NCBI RefSeq assembly: GCF_007747215.1 | Contig: NZ_CP036273.1 | Coordinates: forward strand, 6,122,322-6,186,321 | Source: Urbifossiella limnaea | GTDB lineage: Bacteria > Planctomycetota > Planctomycetia > Gemmatales > Gemmataceae | Reading direction: 5' to 3' | DNA length: 64,000 bases | In this document: positions 47,821 through 56,059 of the stretch, one piece after another | How the letters are laid out: each line of letters starts with the position of its first letter | Position numbering within the stretch: the stretch's first letter is position 1 | Made by a program: the position numbers and the translations under genes | The notes under the pieces: model-generated | Databases searched by the model: none | Told to the model about the DNA's origin: nothing | What the model saw: only the letters and a program-made list of their open reading frames with translations

Positions 47821-49750
47821 TCGCGGACTCGTCCAGAAGGTACCGTTGCACGAATAAGGCGGTCGCGGCCGTCTGGAACTCGCGGTTCTTCTGCTTGGCG
47901 AAGCCGTGGCCCTCGTCCTTGGCGTTGAGGTACCACACCGGGGTGCCGCGGGCCTTCAGCGCCTTCACCATCTGCTCGGCCTCGCTCGCCGGCACCCGCG
48001 GGTCGTTCTGGCCCTGCACGATGAACAGCGGCTTGCTCACCTTCGCCACGTTCGTCAGCGGGGCGGTGCGCTCCATGAACTCGCGCGTCTTCGGGTCGCG
48101 CTCGTCGCCGTACTCGGCCCGCCGCAGGTCGCGGCGGTACGGCTCGGTGTTCTCCAGGAACGTCCGCAGGTTCGACATGCCGACCACGTCCACGGCGCAG
48201 CGGATGCGGTCCGGGTAGTACGTGGCGATCGCCAGCGTCATGTGCCCGCCGTAGCTGCCGCCGGTGACCATGACGCGGTCGGCGTCCAGGTCGGGGCGGC
48301 CCTTGATCCAGTCCAGCAGCGCGGCGATGTCCTTGTAGCTGTCCTCGCGCTTCACGCCGTTGTCGAGGGTCAGGAACGTCTTGCCGAACCCCTCCGACCC
48401 GCGGACGTTCGGGAACAGCACGGCCACGCCGAGCTCGTTGGTGTAGTAGTTGCCGGCGCCGAGGAACCCCGGCCGGGCCTGCCCCTCGGGGCCGCCGTGG
48501 ATGTTGATGATGACCGGCCGCTTCCCCGTGAACTTCTTCGCCGGCGGGTAGAGGAAGCCGCTGATCTCGCGGTCGTCGAACGACTTCCACTTCACCAGCT
48601 GCGGCTCGGCGAACGATGCGGCGTTCAGCCCGCCCGTCTCACTCTCCGTCCACCGCTCTGTCTTTCCAGTGGTGGGGTCGAAGGAGAACACGTCCGTCGG
48701 CACCTTTGCCGACGCCACGCTAAACGCTAGCTCGCCGGTCTTCGGGTGAAACTTCAGGCCGCTCACCGAGCCCGTGATCTCGGGCCGGGCGTGCGTCTTG
48801 CCCCATTCGGCCTCGATCAGCCGCAACGTGCCGACTCCGGCCTCGTTCACCACAAACGCCACCGTCTTGCCGTCCGGAGACAGCTCGAACTCCTCCACGT
48901 CCCAATTTACGTCGGCAGTAAACTGGCTCACCGCGTGGGTCGCCACGTCGATGCGGGTGAGGCGCTTGAACTCACTCCCGCGGTCGGTCGTGGTCCAGAT
49001 GTATTTACCGTCCGGACTGTACTGACCGCCCGAGTACGCGACCTTCTCCGGCACGATCGGCACGAGTTCCTTCTTCGCCCCTGTCTTCACGTCCACCAGC
49101 CACAGGTAGCTCTGGTTGATCGACATGTACTCACTGGCGAGAATCGTCGCGTCACCCGGCGCCCAATCCAATACAGCCCAGCCGACGCCGAGCTCGGCCA
49201 CCTTCGCGTCACTCTTCGGGTCGGTCGGGTCGACCACGTACAGGTCGGCGTCGGTGCCGTTGCGGCGGGTGCTGGTGTACGCCAGCTTCGTTCCCGAGCG
49301 CGACCACACGCCCAAACTGTTCCGCGCCTTGCCGTCGGTCAAGAGCGTCGCGCTACCCGTCTCGGGGTCGAAGCGGAACGACTGGTAGCGCTCGTTGCCG
49401 CCCACGTCGCGGCCGAACACGAAACTCTCGCCGCCGGCCGGGCGGAAGCGGGCGCCGCTCACCTTCTCGGGGAAGAATGTCAGCTGCGTGCGGGCCCCGC
49501 CCGGCATCTTCACCCGGTGGACCTGCGCCGTCTGCCCGAACCGCGTGCTGACGAGCATCTCGCGGCGGGTCGGGTGCCAGTCCAGCAGCGTGGCGCTGCG
49601 CGATTCGGTGTAGCGCTTCACCTGTTCGGCGAGCGCCGCCGGGATGGGCGGGATGCCGTCCACGATGAGGTTGTCGCCGGGGGCAAGCACCTGAGCCGGG
49701 GCGGGCAGCGCGAGTACGAGCAACGGCAGCGGCAGGAGGACGCGGCGCAT
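47816..49750 (-). CDS. S9 family (prolyl oligopeptidase-type) serine peptidase
   Basis: A 644-residue exported peptidase. Signal peptide MRRVLLPLPLLVLALPAPAQ, then a beta-propeller (repeats such as SGTKLAYTSTRRNGTDADLYVVDP, YSPDGKYIWTTTDRGSEFKRLTRIDV, LSPDGKTVAFVVNEAGVGTLRLIE), and a C-terminal alpha/beta hydrolase with catalytic Ser in VTGGSYGGHMTLA near residue 499, Asp in IVQGQNDPRVP and His in AKDEGHGFAK. It resembles acylaminoacyl peptidase/dipeptidyl peptidase relatives, which cleave short peptides. The ATG at 49750 follows GGAGGCTCCG. The final codons run into the inverted repeat at 47753-47820. It is divergent from a membrane protein gene. Confidence 0.92.
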   Translation of the reverse strand: MRRVLLPLPLLVLALPAPAQVLAPGDNLIVDGIPPIPAALAEQVKRYTESRSATLLDWHPTRREMLVSTRFGQTAQVHRVKMPGGARTQLTFFPEKVSGARFRPAGGESFVFGRDVGGNERYQSFRFDPETGSATLLTDGKARNSLGVWSRSGTKLAYTSTRRNGTDADLYVVDPTDPKSDAKVAELGVGWAVLDWAPGDATILASEYMSINQSYLWLVDVKTGAKKELVPIVPEKVAYSGGQYSPDGKYIWTTTDRGSEFKRLTRIDVATHAVSQFTADVNWDVEEFELSPDGKTVAFVVNEAGVGTLRLIEAEWGKTHARPEITGSVSGLKFHPKTGELAFSVASAKVPTDVFSFDPTTGKTERWTESETGGLNAASFAEPQLVKWKSFDDREISGFLYPPAKKFTGKRPVIINIHGGPEGQARPGFLGAGNYYTNELGVAVLFPNVRGSEGFGKTFLTLDNGVKREDSYKDIAALLDWIKGRPDLDADRVMVTGGSYGGHMTLAIATYYPDRIRCAVDVVGMSNLRTFLENTEPYRRDLRRAEYGDERDPKTREFMERTAPLTNVAKVSKPLFIVQGQNDPRVPASEAEQMVKALKARGTPVWYLNAKDEGHGFAKQKNREFQTAATALFVQRYLLDESAK

Positions 49751-50001
49751 CGGAGCCTCCGGGGCCTGGACGGGGTGATTCTCGCGGCCGCGGGCGCCGC
49801 GGGCAAGCGGCAACAGCGGACGGCGTCGCTCCAACGATGATTCTTCCAGTTGAGTCAATGCTTCTGGGAAGGGGGTCTCTCTCTCCGCTGGAAACAATCA
49901 TCCGGGCTTGAACGACCCGCCCGCTTGGGCAGCGGTTGAGATGGCCCGCGGCGGCCGGCGTCGGGTAGGATGGTCCCCATCCGCTTGCCCGAAGAGTGCT
50001 T
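49751..50001. other. Divergent intergenic region
   Basis: About 250 bp between the S9 peptidase start and a membrane protein start. TAGGAT (49967-49972) lies 30 nt before the right-hand gene and may be its -10 element. No repeat or structured RNA was recognised. Confidence 0.35.
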
Positions 50002-51075
50002 ATGGCCGGAGCGATCATCTTTGTCCCGGCGCTGGCCGCGTCGGCCGTCATGGGGTTCGTCTTCGCCCTGTTCGCGGCCAACCACTATCTGACAGTTCTC
50101 CAGAGCACCGCGGCCGGGGCGCGGCACGTCACCTGGGGCGACGAGGGCGTGTTCGACGGATTCTGGAAGCCGTTCTACCTGCTGTGGCTGGCCGGGCTGT
50201 GGGCCGGACCCGCGATGTTCGTCGCCCGCGCCGGGGGCGGCGGTTGGCTGACGACCGCCGCACCGCTGCTGGTGGTGTGGCTGTGCTACCCGGTCAGTCA
50301 GCTGTCGTCGCTGAGCGCGTCGAGCGTGTGGCTGCCGCTGCACCCCGGCGTGTTCGACCGGCTGGCGCAGAAGCCGCGCGTGGTGCTCGGGTTCCTGGCG
50401 CTGAGCCTGCTCCCCCTCGCCGGCGTCGGCTTCGCCGCGAACACCGTGCTCCGCCTCGACGGGCTGCCGTGGCTGCTGTTCGGCTGCGGGCTGCTGGTGC
50501 TGAGCCTGTACCTGTACGCCCGGCTGCTCGGCCGGCTGGCGTTCGTGCTGCGGTACACGAAGTCGCGGCTGACGCCGAAGAAGAAGCCGGAGCCGCGCGA
50601 CGAGCTGCCGCCGGTGCAACCGCCGCCGCCGCCGGAGGAGGAGGCCGAGGGCTTCCGCCAGCCGAGCGAACTGCCGCCGATCGACACGCCCGACGAGGGG
50701 CCGCTCAGCGGTTATAACGTGGCCTTCGCCGACGAGCCGAAGCCGGCGAAGCCGCGGGTGCGGGCCGAGGCGGAGCACCCGCGGCAGCGCGACCCGGACG
50801 ACGACGGCACGTACGTGGTGAACGAGCCGGACGGCGCGGCGCCGCCGGAGGAGCGGCTGCCGGCGTCGGTGGTGAAGCCGCGCGAGGACGAGATGAAGCT
50901 GCTGGACCGGTCGGACGCGCCGAAGAAGCCGAAGGTGGCGTGGTCGGCGGAGGTGCTGGCGTTCCTGGGCCAGCCCGAGACGTGGGCGGCGGCCGGCGTG
51001 CTGACGTTCTTCGCGGTAGTGTTCGGCGGGCTGGTGCGCGTATGCCGCGACTTCAACCCGACGAAGCTGGGGTGA
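50002..51075 (+). CDS. Membrane protein of unknown function
   Basis: A 357-residue protein (two residues longer if the GTG at 49996 is used). Five or so N-terminal hydrophobic segments: AGAIIFVPALAASAVMGFVFALFAANHYLTVL, FYLLWLAGLWAGPAMFVARAG, WLTTAAPLLVVWLCYPVSQL, VVLGFLALSLLPLAGVGFAANTVL, LPWLLFGCGLLVLSLYLYARLLGRLAFVL. A 150-residue soluble, charged and Pro-rich linker (about 185-320: RLTPKKKPEPRDELPPVQPPPPPEEEAEGF, RQRDPDDDGTYVVNEPDGAAPPEERLPASVVKPREDE) follows, and a last helix (WAAAGVLTFFAVVFGGLVRV) ends it. DPDDDGTYVVNEPD-like strings occur in planctomycete membrane proteins, but I cannot assign a role. Confidence 0.8.
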   Translation: MAGAIIFVPALAASAVMGFVFALFAANHYLTVLQSTAAGARHVTWGDEGVFDGFWKPFYLLWLAGLWAGPAMFVARAGGGGWLTTAAPLLVVWLCYPVSQLSSLSASSVWLPLHPGVFDRLAQKPRVVLGFLALSLLPLAGVGFAANTVLRLDGLPWLLFGCGLLVLSLYLYARLLGRLAFVLRYTKSRLTPKKKPEPRDELPPVQPPPPPEEEAEGFRQPSELPPIDTPDEGPLSGYNVAFADEPKPAKPRVRAEAEHPRQRDPDDDGTYVVNEPDGAAPPEERLPASVVKPREDEMKLLDRSDAPKKPKVAWSAEVLAFLGQPETWAAAGVLTFFAVVFGGLVRVCRDFNPTKLG

Positions 51076-51085
51076 GTGGAGTTGC

Positions 51086-51123
51086 CGCTCGCGGCGTCGC
51101 ACCGCGGTGCGACGCCGCGAGCG
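51086..51123. terminator. 38-bp perfect palindrome between convergent genes
   Basis: A perfect palindrome with 19-bp arms (51086-51104 and 51105-51123) and no loop. It falls 10 bp after the membrane gene stop and 4 bp before the DUF4340 gene stop, so it would end both transcripts. The arm includes GCGGCGTCGCACCG; no T-tract follows. Confidence 0.6.
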
Positions 51124-51127
51124 ACGG

Positions 51128-53632
51128 TCAGCGGGCGAACGACTTCGCGCTCTCGCGGAACGACTTCAGGGCGTCCGGCAGCACGGTCATGATCTGCGTC
51201 CGCGGCGGCGTGCCCGCGGTGATCACCCGCGCGATCCGCGCCGCACCGCCCTCCACCTCCGCCCCGATCGACACCACCAGCGTCGGCGCGCCGTCGAACT
51301 CCAGCGTCACCTCGAACCCGTTCGCCTCCGGGTTCACCCGGTGGTCGGGGTGCTCGCCGCCCTCGCGGAAGTCCTTCACCCGCAGCCCCTGCACCGCCCG
51401 CACCAGGTCGTCCACCTTCGGCGGGTCGACGCTGAACCCCGGCGGCTGCTTCGCCACCCAGGTGCCGCCCTCCTTGCGGAACTCGCGGACCAGCATCTCG
51501 CCGCCGGTCACGTCCTTCCACCCGCGGACCTGCACCCGCTTCAGCTTCGAGGCGTCGAACCGCACCAGCGTCCGGTCGCGCAGGTCGGCCCCGGCCAGCC
51601 GGTCGGCCACGATCCCCTTCGGCACCGTGAACACCACCGGCCGCCCCTCCACCCGGGCGAACACCGACTGCTTGTCGTCCGTCTCGTTGCCCAGGTAGTA
51701 CACCCGCTCGTTCCCCGGGGCCGGGGCGTCCAGCCCCACCACCACCTTCAGCCGCGGCGCCTCGGCGGCCAGGCCGTAGCCCAGGTAGATGTCCTTCTCC
51801 TTCCCCTTGTCCGCGTCGCCGAGCTCGCGGACGAACCGGCCCGCCTGCTGCGTCGCCAGCAGGTTCAGCAGGTCGCCCACGCTACCGGCGTCGGCCGTCT
51901 GCCCCTTCATCGCGTCCGGCTTCAGGTACTTCCACGCCGGCTCCGCGACGCCCGTCGTCTTCTCCTTCTCGACCTCGTTCTTGACGGTCGGCCCGTCGCT
52001 GATCGTCAGCTTCGTCGCCTGGAACTGCGAGAAGCCGGGGAGTGCCGGGTCGAGGTAGTCGAACCGCGTCTTCGTCACGGCCGCGAGCACGTCCGACTCC
52101 GTGGGGGCGGCGCCGACCTTGATCTTGTCCGGGACGACGAAGTCGGTCTTGCTGCCGTCCGGCCGGATCCGGCGGACCCACACGCCGGCGGCGTCCTTCT
52201 TGCCGAACACGAGCACCGTCGGCACGACGCCGGCCTTGAGCTTCGGCGCCGCCTTCGGGTCGGCGTTGGCTTCGAGCGCGTCGGCGTACAGCTTCACCTC
52301 GGCGGCGGGGGCGGCGAACGCGGCGTCGGTCGTCGCCGGGAACTCCTTCACGAGCCGGGCCTGCGACACCAGGTCGAGCAGCGCCTTGGCGACCGTCTGG
52401 TTGGCGGCCTGCGGGTCGTTCGGGCCGCCGGCCAGCTTCCAGTCGGCGCCGCCCTTGCGGAGCTGCACCGTCTGCCCGCTGGTGGTCACGTCCACGGCGT
52501 CGATGCGGGTCTTCGTGTCGTCGCGGAGCAGGTCGCGGTCGCGGAGCGGGGTCGGGTTGTCGATGACCGCGGCGAGCCCGTCGAGGCCGACGGCGGCGGC
52601 GCGGACGACGCCCGGCGTGCCTTCGAGCTGCACGTACAGCTTGCCGCCCGCCGGGGCGAAGGCGTCCTTCTTCTCGTCCTTCTTGACGTCGGCCTTCTTG
52701 CCGATGAACACCACTTCCGTCTTGCCGTCGCGGAGCTTGAGCTCGACGCGGACGCGCTCCGGGTTGCCGGGGTTCAGGCCGTACTGCGCGAGGTCGGCGG
52801 GGGCGTCGAGGAAGTCGTCGGCCGCGCCGGCGGCGAGGCCGGTGAGGCCGGCGAGGATGGGGCGGACGCCGGTGAGCGAGCCGGGGGCGGCGGCGGTGTC
52901 GGGGGAGCCGGCGGCGTCGCCCCAGCCGGCGGGGGCGGCGAACTCCCAGGTGCCGGCCTTGTTGCGGGTCAGCGCCAATTCCTTGCCGCCGCGGGTGAGC
53001 TTGAGGGCGGTCACGTCGTCGCCGCTGGCGCGGCTGTCGGCGGCGAACACGGCCTTCGTGCGGTAGTCGGCGGTCCACCGGGCCAGGTCGGCGGCGTGGC
53101 CGACGCCCTTGCCGGCGTCCTTCAGCAGGGCGTCGACGGACGCCTTGGCCACGGCCATCGGCCGCGGGCGGTCGGCGGTGGACACGAACGCGACGGCCTT
53201 GCTGCCGCCGACGGTCACGTCGCCGACGCTGACCGTCTCGCTCTTGCCGTCGCCGGTGCGGAGCGTGACCTTGAGGGGCTTGTCGAGCCCGTGGATGGCC
53301 GGGTTGTCGCGCAGCTCGCCGTACTGGACGGCCCGCAGGCCGAGGACCGCGGTCACGACGCCCTCGACGGCGGCCTTGTCGGCGCGGGCCTTGACCGGCG
53401 GCGCCTCGACCGTCCAGTCGTCCTTGCCGGCCCGGCGCAACACGACCTTGCTCCCGTCGGGCTTCTCGACCTCGACCTCGGCCACGGCGTCGGCCTTCTC
53501 GCCGGCCAGGGCCTTCAGGATGAGGTCGCCGGACTTGGTGGGGTCTTCCGGCTCGGTGAACGACTGCCAGAGGAGGAGCAGGCCGACGACCGCGACGATC
53601 CCGAACAGGATGGCGGGGAAGCGGAAGTTCAT
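51128..53632 (-). CDS. DUF4340 protein of the ABC (Gld-like) operon
   Basis: An 834-residue protein with one N-terminal membrane helix (NFRFPAILFGIVAVVGLLLLWQSF). The rest has DUF4340-like units: GDLILKALAGEKADAVAEVEVEKPDGSKVVLRRAGKDDWTVEAPP, then AGTWEFAAPAGWGDAA and LKLTRGGKELALTRNKAGTW, and further strand-rich repeats to the C-terminus. DUF4340 proteins are typically encoded last in GldA/GldF/GldG-like operons. I start at the ATG 53632 because MNFRFPAIL begins like family members and GGAG lies 12 nt before it; ATG at 53692 would add 20 residues. Function is unknown; presumably periplasmic and acting with the ABC components. Confidence 0.88.
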   Translation of the reverse strand: MNFRFPAILFGIVAVVGLLLLWQSFTEPEDPTKSGDLILKALAGEKADAVAEVEVEKPDGSKVVLRRAGKDDWTVEAPPVKARADKAAVEGVVTAVLGLRAVQYGELRDNPAIHGLDKPLKVTLRTGDGKSETVSVGDVTVGGSKAVAFVSTADRPRPMAVAKASVDALLKDAGKGVGHAADLARWTADYRTKAVFAADSRASGDDVTALKLTRGGKELALTRNKAGTWEFAAPAGWGDAAGSPDTAAAPGSLTGVRPILAGLTGLAAGAADDFLDAPADLAQYGLNPGNPERVRVELKLRDGKTEVVFIGKKADVKKDEKKDAFAPAGGKLYVQLEGTPGVVRAAAVGLDGLAAVIDNPTPLRDRDLLRDDTKTRIDAVDVTTSGQTVQLRKGGADWKLAGGPNDPQAANQTVAKALLDLVSQARLVKEFPATTDAAFAAPAAEVKLYADALEANADPKAAPKLKAGVVPTVLVFGKKDAAGVWVRRIRPDGSKTDFVVPDKIKVGAAPTESDVLAAVTKTRFDYLDPALPGFSQFQATKLTISDGPTVKNEVEKEKTTGVAEPAWKYLKPDAMKGQTADAGSVGDLLNLLATQQAGRFVRELGDADKGKEKDIYLGYGLAAEAPRLKVVVGLDAPAPGNERVYYLGNETDDKQSVFARVEGRPVVFTVPKGIVADRLAGADLRDRTLVRFDASKLKRVQVRGWKDVTGGEMLVREFRKEGGTWVAKQPPGFSVDPPKVDDLVRAVQGLRVKDFREGGEHPDHRVNPEANGFEVTLEFDGAPTLVVSIGAEVEGGAARIARVITAGTPPRTQIMTVLPDALKSFRESAKSFAR

Positions 53633-53714
53633 CGGGGCATGGCTCCGGTGGTCGGCCCGCGGGGCGTCCGGCTGGTTCGGGTCGGTCGGCATGGCGGCAA
53701 CGGGGGTCTGGTTA

Positions 53715-53763
53715 CGCCGCCCGCGGGGTCGCAGGGCACGGCCCTGGAACGCCGCGGGCGGCG
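53715..53763. repeat. Two-stem hairpin in the ABC operon
   Basis: CGCCGCCCGCGG (53715-53726) pairs with 53752-53763, enclosing AGGGC/GCCCT (53733-53737 and 53741-53745). It sits between the GldG-like and DUF4340 genes. It could attenuate the last gene or stabilise the upstream RNA. Confidence 0.6.
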
Positions 53764-53773
53764 AGAACGTGTG

Positions 53774-55990
53774 CTACTTCCGGCGGATCACCCACACGCC
53801 GGCGCCGAGGCCGGCGATGGACAGCAGGGCCAGCCCGATCGGCAGCAGGTACAGCCGCGTCGAGTTCAGCGTCTCGCCCGGCGGCAGCTCGAACGTCTGG
53901 TAAACCTTCTCCGTGCCGGGGGCGATCGGCGGCTTGCCGCGGAGCCAGTCCAGCGACGCCGACATCAGCTCGTGCGTCGCCGGGGTGCCGCCGCCGCGCG
54001 GCCGCTGGGCGGCGTTCGAGAACATCTCGGAGTTGGCGAACACCACCGCCCGCGGCGTCTGCTCGCCGCCGCCGCCGTGCGGGTTCATCGGGTTCGGCGG
54101 GGCGCCGCCCTCGGCCACGGCCACGGCCACCGTCCGCGGGCTGCCGGTCAGCCGCTTCCGGGCGCGGAGGGCGTCGTTCTCGACCATGTCCTGGAGCGCC
54201 TGGTTCGGGCTGTCCAGCTGCTCGTCCTCCAGCCACGTCGGCCGCTGCGGCAGCGTCACCATCAGCGGGGTTACGGTGAACGGCCCGCCCGGCGCGGCCG
54301 ACAGCGGCGCCACCTCGCGCGGCACGTTCCAGATCAGCGCCGCCGTCCGGGCGAACGGGGCGACGATCGGGTGCCCGCCGTCGCGGCCGCCGGCGAACAG
54401 CACGGTCGCCTCGCGCGGCCCGATCTGGTACTGCGGGATCGGCACGCTGTAGACGAACTGCTCGCCGAGGCGGACGTTGAACTCGGTGAGCAGCCCTTCG
54501 AGGCCGGTCTTGGCCATCTTTCGGTCCTTGGCCCCGGGCCGGGCCTCGGCCAGTACCACGAGGCCGGTCTTCTTCCCGTCCGGGCCGGGGCGGCCCATGA
54601 AGTCCTTCAGCGCCTTGGCGGCCGCGTCCGACAGCGGGGTCATCGGGTCGGCCACGACCACCAGCTTGGCGTCGGCGGGCACCGCGGCCTTGGCCCCGGT
54701 CCCCAGTTCGAGCGGCTTCACGTCCAGGCTGTACGACTCGAGGTGCGTCTTCAGCTGGCTCGCCTCGCGCTCGGCCTTGCTGAACCCCGCCCCGGCGTCG
54801 GCGGCGAGCGCCAGCTCGCCGTTACCCTGGGTGAAGTAGACCACCGGCCGGGCGTCGGCGTCGCTGAGGAACCGCAACTTCTGCACCAGCATGGCCTCGC
54901 CGACGAACGACGCCTTCTGCGCGCCGCCCGGCTGGAAGTCGCTCTTGAACAGGTCGGTGGCCGGGATGAACTCGTGCCGCTTGCCGTCCTCGCCGACGGC
55001 CAGGAGGACGCCGACGCCGGTCTTGTCCAGCTTCGTGAACTTCTCCTGCAGCTTCTGCAACTCGGCCTTGTCGGTCACCGGGCTCACGAACTTCGGCGTG
55101 AACTTGCCGCCGCCGATCTCCTGGGCCGAGTACATCAGGGTGCGGACGTCGTTGATCTCGCGGCTGTTGTCGTCCGGCAGGATGACGTAGGCCGTGACCG
55201 GCTCGGCCAGGCTGCCGACCGTCTTCTTGGTCGCGTCCGACAGCGTGTAGAACCCGCTGTCGGTGGTGTCGAGCATGTTCGGCACCTTCAGCGCGAACAC
55301 GACGTTCAGCACGAGCAGCGAGCCGAACAGCAGCAGCGTGGTGAGGACGAGGTTGCCGCCGTACACGAGGCGGCGGAGCGTCTGGTTGTTCCGCTCCTCG
55401 GCGCGGGCCGGCTGGATGGCGAGGAACACCACGCCGATGGCGATGATCATGCCGATGACGAGCATCACCAGCCAGCGGGCGCCGGCGCGGGCCGTTGCCG
55501 TGCCGCCGGTGTCGTAGGCCTGGACGGCCGCCACCACCCCCTCGTTCCACTTGAGCAGCAGGGCCATCCCGAGGAGAAACCCGGTGAGGCCGAGGAGCCC
55601 GCCGACGACGAGGACGAACCCGCGCGTCCAGCTCCGCTGCTCGGCGACGCCGGTCGGTGGGACGCGGGCCAGCAGAGTGGTGCCGGCGCCCGCGGCGATC
55701 AGGCAGCCGACGCCGAGGCCGATGCAGCCGAACCAGTAGTCGCCCTTCTTCGGGTTGTCGACCTCGGGCGGCGGCGGCGGCGGGGCGTCGGGGTTGAGCG
55801 GGTCCACCGCCGGGGTTTCCGGCGCGGCGCCGGCCTTGGTCGCCTGGGTGGCGTAGTACACGGCCCCGGCCAGGAACGCGGCCGCCAGCACGAGCAGCGC
55901 GTACGCCGAGTTGGCCCGCTCGGTGCGGACGAACTCGACGAGCACTCCGGGGCGGGCGGCGGCGGGCGGCAGGGTCGGGTCGGCGCTCAT
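53774..55990 (-). CDS. GldG-type ABC transporter auxiliary membrane protein
   Basis: A 738-residue protein. Four to five N-terminal helices (AYALLVLAAAFLAGAVYYATQA, YWFGCIGLGVGCLIAAGAGTTLLA, TRGFVLVVGGLLGLTGFLLGMALL, WLVMLVIGMIIAIGVVFLAIQP, LVLTTLLLFGSLLVLNVVFAL) lead to a long extracytoplasmic region: GFYTLSDATKKTVGSLAEPVTAYVILPDDNSREINDVRTLMYSAQEIGGGKFTPKFVSPVTDK and PVVYFTQGNGELAL, typical of GldG (gliding-motility ABC auxiliary, DUF7088/ABC_transp_aux family). The last helix is LYLLPIGLALLSIAGLGAGVWVI. Usual GldG lacks the extra N-terminal helices. The operon order ATPase, permease, GldG, DUF4340 fits the known family cluster. Confidence 0.92.
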   Translation of the reverse strand: MSADPTLPPAAARPGVLVEFVRTERANSAYALLVLAAAFLAGAVYYATQATKAGAAPETPAVDPLNPDAPPPPPPEVDNPKKGDYWFGCIGLGVGCLIAAGAGTTLLARVPPTGVAEQRSWTRGFVLVVGGLLGLTGFLLGMALLLKWNEGVVAAVQAYDTGGTATARAGARWLVMLVIGMIIAIGVVFLAIQPARAEERNNQTLRRLVYGGNLVLTTLLLFGSLLVLNVVFALKVPNMLDTTDSGFYTLSDATKKTVGSLAEPVTAYVILPDDNSREINDVRTLMYSAQEIGGGKFTPKFVSPVTDKAELQKLQEKFTKLDKTGVGVLLAVGEDGKRHEFIPATDLFKSDFQPGGAQKASFVGEAMLVQKLRFLSDADARPVVYFTQGNGELALAADAGAGFSKAEREASQLKTHLESYSLDVKPLELGTGAKAAVPADAKLVVVADPMTPLSDAAAKALKDFMGRPGPDGKKTGLVVLAEARPGAKDRKMAKTGLEGLLTEFNVRLGEQFVYSVPIPQYQIGPREATVLFAGGRDGGHPIVAPFARTAALIWNVPREVAPLSAAPGGPFTVTPLMVTLPQRPTWLEDEQLDSPNQALQDMVENDALRARKRLTGSPRTVAVAVAEGGAPPNPMNPHGGGGEQTPRAVVFANSEMFSNAAQRPRGGGTPATHELMSASLDWLRGKPPIAPGTEKVYQTFELPPGETLNSTRLYLLPIGLALLSIAGLGAGVWVIRRK

Positions 55991-56025
55991 GGGGTCCGCT
56001 CGTGCGTTGGGTCGTCCGGGGCGAT

Positions 56026-56049
56026 GCCCACCCGCCGCGGCGGGTGGGC
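56026..56049. repeat. 24-bp perfect palindrome
   Basis: GCCCACCCGCCG plus its complement, a 12-bp-armed perfect palindrome, between the permease stop and the GldG-like start. Its GCCCACCCG half recurs in the terminator at 22646-22673, so the two may be one repeat type. Confidence 0.7.
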
Positions 56050-56059
56050 CGTCAGGCCG

